NCBI GenBank assembly: GCA_030247855.1
Contig: JAPDRN010000044.1
Location: forward strand, 62,001-126,000
Reading direction: 5' to 3'
DNA length: 64,000 nt
From: Knufia peltigerae
Lineage: Eukaryota > Ascomycota > Eurotiomycetes > Chaetothyriales > Trichomeriaceae
The notes under the pieces are model-generated. The model was not told the origin of the DNA. It worked only from the letters and a program-made list of their open reading frames with translations, and did no database searches. Position numbers and translations under genes: made by a program. This document shows, one piece after another, positions 34,215 to 46,471 of this stretch. Each line of letters begins with the position of its first letter. Positions within the stretch are counted from its first letter, which is position 1.

Positions 34215-36684
34215 TCAAATCAACTGCTCCTCTGGAGCTTGCATCTCTGCACTTCGGGCTCCTAGAGAAAGGACTACCTTCGTTAAATTACGTGCCATGC
34301 CCCACACCTTCTGGCGCCGCAGCAGTAAAGCTGTTTGATCGAGGATGGCTCGCCGAGCGCCTGCAGAGCATAAGGAAGGAACACCAGTCAGGCATAGCTG
34401 AGTATTGCCGCCGTTTTTGACCCAATCATCGTGCCGTTTGAACAAAAGCTCATCTCCGGAGTCAAGTTGATCAAGATGCAGAACAGTTGTTCGTTCTCGA
34501 AACATTTCGGCTTCGAGTAGCGGCACTATGCATGAAAGCACCACGCCGGCATGAAATATCAAGAACACCTCGAATGGCATATTATTCGGGTAATGCCGGA
34601 TCAACCCCAGCAACTGAGCACAATGGTATACCACATTTCGACTTCTTTGCATGTCTTCATTGCTCCATTGTCTCATGCGCTCTCTGGCATTTTCTGCTTC
34701 CGGGCCGTCCCGAAGGGATGGCCAGAGCCAGTTCATCAAGTCTCCTGCCCCATATAGATGAGCCACATGGATGAGTTGCATTCGATGCACCACACGATCA
34801 ATCTCCGCTTTGGTATGGAGCTTTGAGAAAGGCACAACGGACACCATCATGCCGTCAAGCGCTTGCAGAAGGGTCTGACGGCCATTGTCGTACACTGGAG
34901 GCGACACAAGGTCGTTAATAGGGGATGAGCGGATCTCCTTAAGTGTCCACAGCATCCGAACCAAAGTCAGGGTAATCAGGAAGATATGTTCTTCAACTAC
35001 AATATTCTCTAATGGCCTTTGCGTGTTGTCGAAAAAGGATCGAATGGTAGGACGCAGTCGTGGGCTGGAAGGACACACCTGTGACCAGGGGTGGAGTGCT
35101 GCCCATGCTTGACCCGACTCGGCACCCCAGTGTTCAACTGATGCTGGTAGCGGCAGGTTTACATCGCCTGTGCTCAAGAATGGCCGATTGTTGTGTAGAT
35201 AGGCTACTGAAGCATCATATTTGTACACGGCCCAGCCCAATCGGCGAAGACCCTCCGCGTCAACCCAGGCTCTCCATTTTTCCAGGCTTTGGATTCTCAG
35301 GATTATCAGCTCGAAAGAGCCCCATACACTTGGCATGATGAGTGATGGTACCACGGCATGACTCGCTGAGTTCAAAAAGCCGCTCGCTCCCACTGCAGTA
35401 ACCATGAGTTCCTTGCAAGAGTTGAGCAGTAACATAAGATCGAGTTCGGACAAATCGGCGGTCTGACTCAGCCATAAAGACCAGTAGTTTTCGGACCAAC
35501 TCCGATAGCGCAATGGAGAACAGTTTGGCACCACTAAAATCTGAGTAGCAAGCACCAACACTGATAATGGACAATGTGACCACCAAGTCTTTTGAAGGAT
35601 CGAATGTGGGCTGGTGGACAACATCGAGCATTGGATGAAAGTGTGCGAAAAAAAGGTCAATACAGTCATCAAGCATTTCTTTCGCAGGGAACTGCGCAAT
35701 ATCAAGGGATTGGAACCTGTTGTGCTCAAATGGCAGCATGAGGCATTTTTGGAGTCCATGCCAGGTTCTTGTGTCCACAGCCGTTATTGATGAGAAGCGA
35801 GTGATTGCGCGATTTGCAAAACCCTGCGGTCCCAGCGCCGGAAGTGAAATCTGTCTTTGCGGCGGTCTCGGTGTTTCCACGGGCCATGGGTCCCCTGTGT
35901 AGCAAGTCTCTTGTGGTTGAGGTGTTAGAAGCCCTCCCAGGGCTTGATCTGGAGTGTTCATATGACTGTCGACAACGTCAAAGTGCCTCGGTGATGAGAC
36001 TGCTGTCTGGGGTGCCGAGATCAGGAATGACTGAAAACATTGGGTGTCACTGGAAGCAGAGTAACCAAAAATGTCGGATGGACTGAAAAGGTTATTGCCG
36101 GTGTCGCTCTCATCCAGCATCCAATCAAGATTCGAATTGAAATCCATGTCATCAAAAGTCGTGTACAATAAGTTCTCCAAGGGAGCTTGAGGTTGTAGAC
36201 CTGGTGTTGCATCCAAGGTCGCAGCCTCGTTTGCAACATAACAGGAGCCACTGACTGCAGGTATACAGACTTGGGCAAGGCTGCTGTCTGGGGATTGAGA
36301 AGGTGGCATGGGTGAGTTGGAATTCAATATTGATACATTCTTAGCGCAGTCGCCCTCACAAGAGAGTGATCTAGCCTCGTCAGGCTGCCTAATTGGCGGT
36401 GAAAACTGATTTCTTTCCGCCTGTTGCTGATTTCTTGCGCGACCTTCGTAAACGCAGTCTATGCCGCGCCGTGCACATGATGCACACTTAGGTCGCTCAC
36501 CACTGCAACGAGTCTTTGATCGGCAACACGAGATACAGGCTTTTCGCCGGGTTTTCTCTGCATTGTCTCGTCGGTTGTGGACCTGCATATGCCTTGCAAG
36601 AGTGTCTTTGCGGTCAAACGGGCGCGAGCATGTTGAGCAATGATACCGCGCATACCGCCAGGACGAATCCTCAGTGAAATTCAT
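34215..36684 (-). CDS. C2H2 + Zn2Cys6 transcription factor, frame interrupted by one base
   Basis: The N-terminus has a C2H2 finger ('YHCSTCSRPFDRKDTLARHMQVH', about residues 14-36) followed by a binuclear zinc cluster ('CISCCRSKTRCSGERPKCASC..RGIDC'). The fungal-specific regulatory domain comes later ('FFAHFHPMLDVVHQPTF', 'RRLGWAVYKYD'). The frame from 36684 stops at 35260; the continuation lies in the next frame down to 34215. The switch falls in a run of five A (minus strand; plus-strand T at 35277-35281). Reading four A gives 'KPGKWRAWVDAEGLRRLGW' and a continuous 822-aa protein. No intron fits. This is therefore a recent frameshift or a sequencing error. An in-frame ATG at 36861 is an alternative start. 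It sits between two SDR genes and is the obvious candidate regulator of the 32-48 kb block. Confidence 0.8.
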
Positions 36685-37187
36685 GGCTCCGGGGTCCGCC
36701 GTGATGACTTTAACAGATGAATCTTTAGGCAGATGCTCGAGTGAACAACGTGAAATGGCAGTCCCGCGTTCTCGAGTACGATGCACGCATGACACGCATG
36801 ACTCGAAGCGATAATCAAGAAGATGTCTGAGATGTGCCACGACCGGGGGGCCGTCCGGCATCGCCAAGGCTTGGGGTTAGTGCCTTTCTAGCTTCAAATC
36901 CCCCGCCTGTCCCGTAACCAGCACCCGAGTATCCGGCGACTCCCAACACCCCAGGAACTTCGGGTCTTGAAGGTGGCCGCTCCAGCGCCTAGTGTGGTCT
37001 TCCCGGACTCCGGCAATAGAAGTTCATTGAGAAAGCTTGAACATGGCTTTCGGGAATCCTGGCGACAGCAATACGGAGTTTGGGTGGTGCTTGGCGAAAA
37101 TCATCGTTAAAAGATTCGCTCCACGTATATGAATCGCTGTGTGAGCAACATCTGCATGGGAGTAAGGTAGAGATTGCATTTTGTAAG
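36685..37187. promoter_or_regulatory. Divergent promoter, regulator / SDR pair
   Basis: 503 bp between divergent starts. It contains a CGG-N4-CGG pair at 37004-37013, which is also part of the palindrome CCGGA-c-TCCGG, a plausible zinc-cluster site. If the regulator's upstream ATG (36861) is used, the promoter is shorter. Confidence 0.4.
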
Positions 37188-38085
37188 ATGGCAGTCGAGC
37201 AAACTTTGCAAGGAAAGTTGGCAGTCGTGAGTGGAAGTGCCAGGGGGATTGGCGCTGCAACTTGCATAGAGCTGGCTTCTAGGTGAATACTACCCGTGCA
37301 CTGGAAAACAAAGACTAAAAGTATTTGCGCAGGGGAGCTCTTGTCGTTGTAAACTATCCCTGGCCTGATCAGAAGAGTGATGCGGAGAACGTGCTAGCAC
37401 AAATTAAAAGTACCAAAGCCGTGGCAGCTGAACAGTGTTTAGCAATCGAGGCCGATCTATCTACCCTCGATGGGCCTCAAGTTCTCGTGGATGAGACTCT
37501 TCGTCTGACTGGCCGGAAAGTGGACATTTTAATTAACAATGCCGGCATCGCTATAATGCGACCTCTGGGCGACGTTGAAATGGATCAATGGGATTCCCAA
37601 GTGAACCTCAATGTCAGGGGTATGTTGATCCTCACTAAAGCAGTGTTGCCTCACCTGGCCCAAGAGAGTCGGATAGTCAACGTGAGCAGTGTTGGCGCTC
37701 GCCAGGGATACGTAGGGTCGACCATTTACAACGGTACGAAATCTATGGTGGAATCTTTTACTCGATGCTGGGCATTGTGAGTAACAGTTGCGTGGTCGAA
37801 GCTCTTATAATCAGTCACGACTAATTATCTTACAGGGAGATGGGGCCACGATTTCGCTGCACTGTAAACGCGGTACAGCCAGGGCCCACGAATACACATG
37901 GCTTTAATCATGCTGGCCCAAAGTTTTTGGAAAAGATTCAACCTATGCTTGACGCGACACCGATGGGACCAAGGATGGCTGAGCCCTCGGAAATTGCATA
38001 TCTAATTGCTTTTCTGTGTGAGAAAAGGAGTGGATGGATAACAGGTGCTTGCATTCCTGTCAACGGAGGATTTGTGATGCCTTGA
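37188..38085 (+). CDS. Short-chain dehydrogenase/reductase (SDR), classical type
   Basis: Three exons, 37188-37282, 37333-37776, 37836-38085, giving 262 aa, the size of classical SDRs. Motifs: cofactor-binding 'SGSARGIG' (residues 16-23), 'INNAG', catalytic Ser in 'VNVSSVGA', active-site Y-N-G-T-K, 'AVQPGPTNT' and the C-terminal 'ITGACIPVNGGF' typical of ketoacyl-reductase-like SDRs. NAD(P)H-dependent alcohol/ketone interconversion is expected. In the suggested pathway it could make the ketone that the Baeyer-Villiger enzyme attacks. It is divergent from the C2H2+Zn2Cys6 regulator. Confidence 0.9.
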
Positions 38086-38400
38086 ATTGCGCCTCTGATT
38101 CACGTTGCAAGATAACTGAGATTTTCAATAGAGTCCTCGAGCATCCATTGGATTCCCTGGCATTACTTCTTCCAAGAGAATCTTACACCATCGCAAAGCG
38201 AGGTCCATTTGGTATGGTATGAATTGGAAATGACAGAAATGATCAAAATTTAACATTCTTGAACGCACGGTCCTTCAATGCCTTGTTCGACTATCAGTTG
38301 TGATCAACTGCAGATTATCCTCAATTGCTTATAGTTTCTGAGATAGCGCCTTTGTATACTGTGATCATGTCGGTAATCATGACAAATTATCGTGACCTTG

Positions 38401-40300
38401 TCAGAAAAGGAATATCTTCAGTCGAGAATCGCGTTGTCGGAGTTTCTTCCCGTAAAGGTATATAGTGACAACTGCTGCGTCAATGGCCAACACCAGCGCA
38501 GCAAGAATACAGAACACGGTGACAACACCATTCTGTTCCAGCCAGGGAACAACTGCGAATCCTATCGCAAACGACACAAGGTTCTTGAAACCGTTGAAAG
38601 TCTACCAGAGGCATTAGTAGGCTGTCGCATGACAAGCTATTGATACTGAAGGTACTCACCACCAGACAATCAAAGAGTACGGGCGTGTAGCTGTCCATGA
38701 GATAAGGTTGGATTATCGAGCCGATTCCAGTGAGTGCAATGCCGACAAGGCCCACTCCAATCACCGGCACAATCCAGTGAATACCATTGTTGACCCCAAC
38801 CCCGAACATTATGAGCCCAACAGGCACAAGTACGGCTGGGAAAATAACAGGAGGTAGTCGCATTTCTGGCTCGAACACACCATTGTTTCGACGGGTCGAC
38901 CATTGACTAACCTTGTCATTGACGTAGCCGCAGAATATTGAACCGAAAGCATTCCCAATGCAGGAGCTAAGGAAGACTAAACCTTGCTGTCCTGCTCCAA
39001 AATTGTAAGGAGGAGCACTGAAGTAGACGGGGATTGTAGTAATCAAAACCACCACTCTGTGCAGAGTTAGCCACATTCTCAGACAAGGTGTGGATATCCT
39101 AAACTCGATTTCGATGGTATACATACGCAGTCACATGAATCGAGAAAGATAAAACGGACCAGACGACACTTGGGTAGCACCAAGTTGCCCAAGGCCGTAC
39201 GAATGAGCCGATCAAGTTTACATCTTTCTGAACCGGAGACCATGGCTTCAATTCTTGCACCCATGTCTTCTTTTGAGGAGATATAGTTTCATTTGCGCAG
39301 ATTTCCGCATTCTCGAGGTTAGATTCTGGCTTCATGTCATCTGTTCGATCAACTTCCGGGGGCATCTGATCGGGATCTTCATCATTAGGACCAACCGAGT
39401 CAAGAGCTGTATGTAGATCCCGAGTATATTGCGTCTCTGGGGTGAGGCAGAAGATTAGTATGAGATCAACTCCAGCCATGATGGTAGTCAGCCAATGATA
39501 CCAACGCCATCCTTTTCGCTCGATCAAATAGCCACAGATGACTGGAGCCAATGAGCTACCCCAGCTGAGCCAGATACCTTGGACGCCTGCGTGTGTCCCT
39601 CTCTCATGCAAGAAAAAGAGATCGTGAAGAGTATCTACGCTGAGAGGCTCGCTAGTCCCGCCTAGATGAGAACTTAGACTAAATCATTTCAAACAGGGAT
39701 TTCAGGTTGTGATTATGCAATGTGACTTACTTGCCCAAGACGCAAAAAACCTCGCCAGCAGTAGGGAAACATAGGATTTTGCAACAGATGCCCACAGGTT
39801 GCAAAAGAAGAAGACGACTCCGATGATTAACCATACCGGGCGCTTCCCGAACTTAGTCGCAAAAGGCGCTATAGTGTAGCAGCCCATGAATTCGCCCAGC
39901 AGACATGCCGAGATTAGCCAGGTAGCCTGCGTAACACTGATGTTGAACTCAGGTATGATTTGTTCAAAGCCTGGAGCCAGGCCAGTGATGCAGAAGTTGC
40001 ACAGGCCTGACAACCACAGTACAGACCAGAAAGCAGCCACTCGTTTGGCATATGGCCAGTTCTATATGTTTACTCAGATTGGCACACACCCTAGCCAACG
40101 AGAAGACGTACCAGAGGGTCATTTGGGTCGTTCGTAGGTTGAGGCACTAACACGATAGATGTACCTTTCTTATGCTTCGCATTCGTACTGCCTGTTGTAT
40201 GGTGAGAAGAACGAAATTATTCCCAGGGTGTTGTCATACCGGATATCAGGTGTACGGTGCCATGGCTGTACTCAATTTCGTGGAGAGCCAGTAGCTTCAT
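38401..40300 (-). CDS. MFS transporter (DHA1-like drug/metabolite carrier)
   Basis: Six exons: 40300-40240, 40191-40112, 40061-39731, 39661-39127, 39056-38660, 38601-38401, giving 534 aa. The N-terminal soluble part has the fungal signature 'H.IEYSHGTVHLI', 'VLVPQPTNDPNDPLNWP' just before TM1. Then come twelve hydrophobic segments with 'FATKFGKRPVW' in the TM2-3 loop and 'FFLHERGTHAGVQGIWLSWGSSLAPVICGYL' in the middle. A long charged loop (about residues 250-310) separates the two halves. It may take up the substrate or export intermediates of the block. It is divergent from the Baeyer-Villiger monooxygenase gene, sharing 564 bp of promoter. Confidence 0.9.
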
Positions 40301-40864
40301 TTTCAAGTTAGGTTTTCTAATATTAAGAATATGCTCAAAGAATCTCCTGAAAGCTCTTCTCATAGAGCACTCTCCCTCCTTTTGTAGACCAGGGGCTCTC
40401 CTGGGGAATCCGGGGCCCCAGCGTGCTGTGCCAACTTTGAGTACTAAGGAAACAACCACTCCGAAGCAGTTGAGCACCATAATTCGTTGCATTGAAGGTC
40501 TGGGGAAGTAACCTCGGGAATGCGGACGTTATCCGGGAAGAAAGTGGTCTCGGACTCGGACTTGCCACGCTACGTGTACTCCGCTCTGTAACTTTTCAAG
40601 ATGCGCTCCGGACACTAGTGAATCGATACTGTGGAGACAGCGTTGGTGCTGGCCGTTAATTTACAGCAAAAGCCACTGACATACTAGAATGAGACTCATG
40701 CTTACCACTTTTGTTAGGAGCGATTATTTGAATATAGTTGGGCAACTCAGACGATCAAGACGAAGACCGAATACTTCACGACTGCCGGCCTAGTGTCTGA
40801 AGCAGCCAGTGCGGAAGGCTTTAGAAAGAAATAAACTCATTCCTGAAGACAAGACGACCTGATT
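40301..40864. promoter_or_regulatory. Divergent promoter, MFS carrier / Baeyer-Villiger monooxygenase
   Basis: The 564-bp spacer contains an inverted CGG-N7-CCG pair at 40523-40535 and a direct CGG-N3-CGG at 40551-40559, both formats used by Zn2Cys6 dimers. Presence of sites is seen; use is inferred. Confidence 0.4.
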
Positions 40865-42737
40865 ATGCACGCGGAAGATGCAGAAGCTGTGACTGGCACA
40901 GCAAGTACAGCAACTGTGCCACAACCAGTAAAAACTTTCGACTCTGGAACAGTAGATGGAGACGAATATGGTGCCTTCACGGGTTTTAGCCAAGATGGAC
41001 AGAAGGAAGCACAGTTTGCTCCAGCCGCATCGGTGCCCCTCGAAAGACGCAAGAAGGTTGTCATCGTTGGGGCAGGTATCAATGGCATCCAACAAGCGTC
41101 TATTCTGATTCAAGATGGTTACGTCGGCCATCAAGACATACAGATCTTTGACGCACTTGGGGGATACGGGGGTGTATGGCAAAAAAATAAATATCCGGGA
41201 TGCGCATGTGATGTGCCTGCTATGATCTACACTACTTCGTACTATATCAATAGGAGTAAGTGTTCTAACGGTGCATGTCTGCTGTGTAAGCTAACATATC
41301 TAGATTACACTCATTTTTACGCGAAGAGAGCGGAAATCGAGGACTATTACACTCGCTTTGCGCTCAAATATCATCTTGACAACTGCACTCGGTTTCAAAG
41401 TCTAGTCAAGTATTGCACTTGGGATGCAGAACACATGATATGGCATCTTGGTGTGCTGAACAAGAGTACTGGGGAGAACGAGCACTGGACGGCCGACTTC
41501 GTCTGCCAATGCATTGGTTCCTTGGACAGACCCAAATGGGGAAATACACCAGGGCGAGAGAATTACAAGGGCATCATCTGGCATACTGCACACTGGAACC
41601 AAAACTACGACTTAACCGGGAAGAAGGTGGCAATCATCGGCTGTGGACCTAGTGCAGCCCAAATCATCCCCGAGATCGTTGACAAAACCAAAAGTCTCAC
41701 TGTATATATGCGCACTCCCCCGGTTTGTGTTGCCAGAAACGATTTTGCTTACTCATGGTATGTTCCGTTGACAGTTGTAGGGGATAATGCTGATGTTGCT
41801 GTAGGTTGTTTCAGTTCGCCATCAAATGGATTCCGCTTTTCGCTTGGTTCATCCGTATGCGCATGAACCTTCGAATGATGAGATATGGCCGTAAAATGGC
41901 CACAGACGGAGATCCACTAAACGATGCAATGACCAAACAAGCCGTCAAGTTTATGGAATCTCAAATCGCGGATCCAGTGCTTCGTGAGAAAGTCCGTCCC
42001 TATTCTAAATGTGAGATGCTTGATCACAATGTTCGCAATTGAATACTGACACACCGCTCATAGATTATTGCAAGAGACCTTTGAGGCTAGATAATTTCTA
42101 CTCCTCCCTGGCAAAAACTAATTGTACAGTCCTCAGAGAGAACCTGGTTCGCTACAGTGAGGATGGTGTCGTGTCTACTGACAAAGAGACGGGAGAAGAG
42201 GTTGAGCGCAAGTACGATGTTATTATCTTCGGAACAGGCTTCAACGTTGCACAATTTCTTGAACACGAGAAGGTTATAGGGCTAAATGGCCTAGACCTAC
42301 AGAAGAAGTGGAATGCCCACCCTGAGGCTTTGTACGGTCTAGCATCCAACCAATTTCCGAATATGTTCTATTGCTTCGGACCCAATTCAGCTCATGTCTG
42401 GTCCTCACAGCAGGATAATTGGGAGCAACAAGGACGACTGGCTGCAAAGTTCATCAAAGAAGCGGTGTTGCAAGCTCGAAAAGGCATAAAGCTCGCAGTA
42501 CATCCAAAGCTGGAGATTGAGCGACAGTACAACGATGAGGTGCAACGTGGTCAGTCAGGAACTTTCGTTTGGGCGCGGCCTGACTGCGTTACATATTACA
42601 AGAACGATGCGGGATGGAACACTTATACTATGCCGTGGACTTGGTGGCAATTTAGGAGGATGTTGAGCAAAATTCGATGGGAGCAGTGGGAGGTTATCAA
42701 GGCCCCGCTTGCTAAGGTGAATGCCCAAGAGGACTAG
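40865..42737 (+). CDS. Flavin monooxygenase, Baeyer-Villiger type
   Basis: Four exons, 40865-41255, 41304-41757, 41805-42010, 42064-42737, giving 574 aa. The FAD Rossmann motif 'VVIVGAGINGI' lies at residues 65-75. It is followed by 'GGVWQKNKYPGCACDVPAMIYTTSY', which aligns with the 'GGTW....YPG...D' block of BVMOs, then the fingerprint 'YKGIIWHTAHWN' (F/Y-x-G-x3-H-x3-W) and the NADPH Rossmann 'VAIIGCGPSAAQI'. A 50-residue hydrophilic extension precedes the core. The enzyme should insert one oxygen next to a ketone, giving an ester or lactone, with NADPH and O2. The adjacent DLH-type hydrolase, SDRs and CoA-transferase support ketone-to-lactone degradation. No organelle signal is evident. Confidence 0.9.
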
Positions 42738-43014
42738 ATCTTTGCCATGATTAGTCGCAAACCGTGTATGAGGCAGATCTGTCTCTACACATGACATCTC
42801 ATCTCTATATAATTACCCACATACAGCAATGTTACACCGTCACCCTCTGGGATAAAACTCCCCTACATATATCACTACATTGACCCATTTCGCAGTCACC
42901 TATGGTAGTTTTTCCTTGCCGGTCATCACCCCATGGTTGAATTCTCGAAAATTGGGCTATTGAGATGCTCTGCTTGAGGACGCTGCCCAAGTTTCCTCAC
43001 GCAGCATATTCTCA

Positions 43015-43874
43015 CTAGTATTTGTTGAAGTGTACTATAGTTTCTCTGAATGCCCTCTCGTATTGTTGTCGTATGCCGTAATCTTGTGTATTGGGCCTCG
43101 CAGCGAATCCATGTCCCATTCCCGGGTAAATGGTTAAATCGAAAGAGACGCCCTCCACCAATCCTTTAGATGCCCAGAGATTGAGATCATCCGGGAGCGT
43201 AGCAGGTACCATGTCATCGTGTTCTGCTAAGCCAATGTACAAAGGAGCCTTGATATTGGACAGGTCAGCGCACTCAACAAAACTTGGATGGAAAGCTGCT
43301 GCGGCTCGTATTGATTGTTTGGCCATTCTCAAAACATGCTTCCCTCCAAAGCAATAGCCAACTCCAAATATTGGATTGTCCTTGTACAGACTGTGCAGTG
43401 CAATCACTAGTTCATCAAGGAGCCATGATACACGCGCCGGACTGTGTCGCCTATGCCAGGCGCCAAAGTCAAGATCTCGCAGCTTTTGCTTGTCCTCTTC
43501 AGTCCACGGCTGTTCCTCTACGGACAGCCTGCGGTCTTGTTTCAATATCTGAATTGGTAATGCATCCCCTATTATGAGTAAGTCAAGCATAGCTCTGTTA
43601 TAGGGGCGTTTTATTCTTCACCTTCGAAGTAGTCAGGGAGGATGACGTGAAATCCTTCTTGAGAAAAGTTGTCGGCAAGAAGTATATTATGGTTTGCAAG
43701 TCCAAACCCATCGGGTAGTAACAGTAACAATCCTCGGCTTGGGGTCGTTATTGTTAAGTCGGCAACACTATATACCTCAATCTGTCCAATCCTTTCTATA
43801 TTTCCACGTCCAACGTAGGTATCTGTTGATAGGAGATTGTTAGATACAAGTTCAGTATCCGGGGAGGTTTCCAT
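43015..43874 (-). CDS. Dienelactone-hydrolase-family hydrolase
   Basis: Two exons, 43874-43622 and 43568-43015, encode 268 aa. The catalytic triad fits the family: Cys157 in 'GVGYCFGGKHV', Asp at 202/203 in 'AEHDDMVPA' and His237 in 'YPGMGHGFA'. The N-terminal strand 'GLLLLLPDGFGL..HNILLADNFSQEGFHVILPDYFEG' is the usual DLH start. The ATG at 43874 was preferred to an upstream in-frame GTG. DLH enzymes open enol or other lactones; here a lactone made by the neighbouring monooxygenase is the inferred substrate. It lies tail to tail with that gene (278 bp) and is divergent from the P450 at 44311. Confidence 0.9.
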
Positions 43875-44310
43875 AGCTGCAGAGGGGTTATTGACAAGGC
43901 TGAAGATATGCACCCAACAATCTTACGCACCCGAGGCAGCTTTCCCGGCCTGGCAACAATTTGAACCTGCCATTCGACAATTCATCCAGCACCACAAAGT
44001 GTGTTGCCTAGCAAACAATATCACAGCAGCCGAGCGTCGAATATCAAGCTGCGAGTTTCCGGAGAATGGGTGTCTTCGGAGTTCGGTGTGGTCAGGATAT
44101 CCCGCGGCCTTGTGGAGTGAATTGGGGAATCGATGAGCGATGGTGACTTCCCACGTCGGTCATGTGCAGGCATGGGGTTAAGGCTACTGATATCCCGAGA
44201 GGCTAACGAGAGAGCCTTAGCAGGTGGAAAGGTATATCAGTATCAAATTATGTGGCGATTTCTCTTAGTGCTTTGAACAGATTCACCGACGAAACACTCA
44301 AACCGTTACC
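43875..44310. promoter_or_regulatory. Divergent promoter, DLH / P450 pair
   Basis: 436 bp between starts. It contains CGG-N4-CGG at 44077-44086 and the word TCCGGAGAAT at 44058-44067, which recurs upstream of the CoA-transferase at 48494-48503. The sharing could be chance. Confidence 0.4.
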
Positions 44311-46146
44311 ATGTTTCCAGTATACGCATCGATACTTTGTGTAATTCTACTATTGGTATGGAATATTTCAAGATCAAGACGCAGACATCCGCTTCCTCCA
44401 GGGCCTAAGGGTAGATGGCTCTTGGGTATGACACTAGATATACCGAGTGGCAAGCCGTGGGAATATCTAACAGCCTGGGCTCAGTAAGTGTCTGGGAATG
44501 ACAAACAAACGATCAGACCACTAACCATTACGGCAATCAGAGAATATGGGCCTATAATACATTACAGAGTAGGTATGCAGCACTTCATTGTCGTTAGTGA
44601 TGGACATATTGCACGGGAGCTCTTGGATAAAAGGCAAGGCAACACCTGCCCAACAACATCGACATTGTTGACAGTATGGCCAGATCGGGACATTATTCTT
44701 CAAGGCCGCCATCAGAAGTGGGAGATATTGTTAGTGGAGGCATGAGAAGCGTACTCATGCCGTACGGCAACCATTGGCGGGTTTGTTGACACACATAGAT
44801 GATTGGTGATGTCTTAAACTAACGGACGATCAGAAAGTTCGCCGCGTCTTCGCCAATGTTTTGACGGCGAGGAAATGTGACACCTATCTGCGAATTCAAC
44901 AGACGGAAGCGTTGCTCACCATCTCCAGAATCGCCAGCGATCCAGAGATCTTTGTGGAAGAAATTCACCGGTATGCACTTTCGGTTGCCCGTAGCATTGC
45001 CTTTGGTAAGCGGGTGGACTCTTCAGCAGATCCGTTTGCCGTCAAAGTCAAAAAGCTGATGGAGCATTTCGCTGCTGCAATGACTCCCGGCAAGTACATG
45101 TTCGAGTCGATACCCAGTCTTCGCCTACTCCCTAGGTTTATGCAACCTTGGCTGCCCGAACTTGAACATATTCGAGACTATGAGAACGAGTTCAGCCTTC
45201 AGAATTACCGCGACGCGCTAGCAGATGCGGACAAGCACCCTGATCGACCTTGCATCGCCCGCGACATTCGGAAAGAGATTGTCCAGACACGTGAGCAGGT
45301 CGACGACCTGCAGGCGGCTACAACTTGCATGGAAATACTTGGGGCAGGATCTGATACAACCGCCACATCTCTGTTATTCGTCATTCTGGCGTGCTTGTCT
45401 CATCCTGGGGCCGTCCAAAAGGCACACGAAGAGCTCGACCGAGTTGTTGGTCAAGATCGTTTCCCTACTTGGGAAGATGAGGCACAACTGCCGTATATCA
45501 GAGCCGTCATCAAAGAGCAGCACAGGTGGAGGACCATTGCTCCAATGAGTGAGTTGCAACGCTCTCCTCTCTTTGAATCGTTCGTTAATCAACCGCATAC
45601 TAGGTTTTGCACACTGGTGTGATGTGGAAGATGCCTTGAATGGCTACCGAATACCTAAAAATTCTGTTGTCCGTATCAACACCTGGTTAGTGAGCTGAGA
45701 GCTTTCGGAGATTATCTGGTCGCATTTCTCACTACTTCAGGGCTATGCATATGGATTCAAATCGATATCCTGAGCCGAACCAATTCCGACCAGAAAGGTT
45801 CCTTTCCCATACCCTGTCGGCACCTGCCTACGCCAATCAGCCAGACGTGGACGCGAGAGACCATTTTTCTTACGGTGGAGGTAAAAGAATATGCGTCGGC
45901 ATACATCTTGCTGAGAGAAGCTTGTTTACCATGACAAGTAGACTGCTCCATGCGTTCGACATTGAACCCGCTTTGGACGCCAATGGGAAACCCATTCCGG
46001 TTGATGCAGAGGGTACGAGAAATGGGCTTATAATGTCTCCAAATCCATTCAAAGCAAGATTTGTCGTGCGAAGTGAAAAACTCGCGGAACTGCTAGAAAA
46101 GGAGTGTAATGAAAATCTCAAGATGGCAGGTGATAGTTGGAGCTAG
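44311..46146 (+). CDS. Cytochrome P450 monooxygenase (CYP2-clan-like, O-methylsterigmatocystin-oxidoreductase type)
   Basis: Six exons: 44311-44483, 44541-44633, 44684-44780, 44834-45548, 45604-45685, 45741-46146, giving 521 aa. N-terminal anchor, 'PLPPGPKG' hinge, 'YSSRPP', 'MPYGNHWR' C-helix, I-helix GAGSDTT, K-helix E-Q-H-R, 'RPERF' and haem loop 'FSYGGGKRICVGIHLAERSLF' are all present. The second intron (44634-44683) begins with GC instead of GT; it is the only arrangement that restores 'LLDKRSGHYSSRPP'. The arrangement resembles fungal CYP64/CYP620-type enzymes. In this block it is the likely first hydroxylase acting on an unactivated ring carbon. It shares its promoter region with the DLH gene. 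Confidence 0.9.
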
Positions 46147-46471
46147 TTGCTATCACAACGACCACTCATTGGGCTCCTTGAATATGACGGCGAAGCTAGT
46201 CAATATGAAAGCGCATATCATGAAGTTGTTGTCCAGTCTGGTAACTGAGAGGAATTGAAAGAAGCAGGAGTCTTTCCAGAGTCTCGTAGCTTTGGGATGA
46301 TAAAGTGTGAAAACATACTCCCATCAAGACTGCTTGAATTTTTCTCGGTCGACAGCTTGACCCTTATTAGCGAATGTACCTTTTGCATGACTTGGATGTC
46401 TCCAGGTATCCTTTCCTATTGAATGCCTATTCCCGAGCGCGCGCGCGTCTCTTCATTCGGATACTTGAGAA

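Noticed and set aside
46437..46448. Short GC alternation (gcgcgcgcg) downstream of the P450
   Set aside because: Too short to be a meaningful repeat or structural element.
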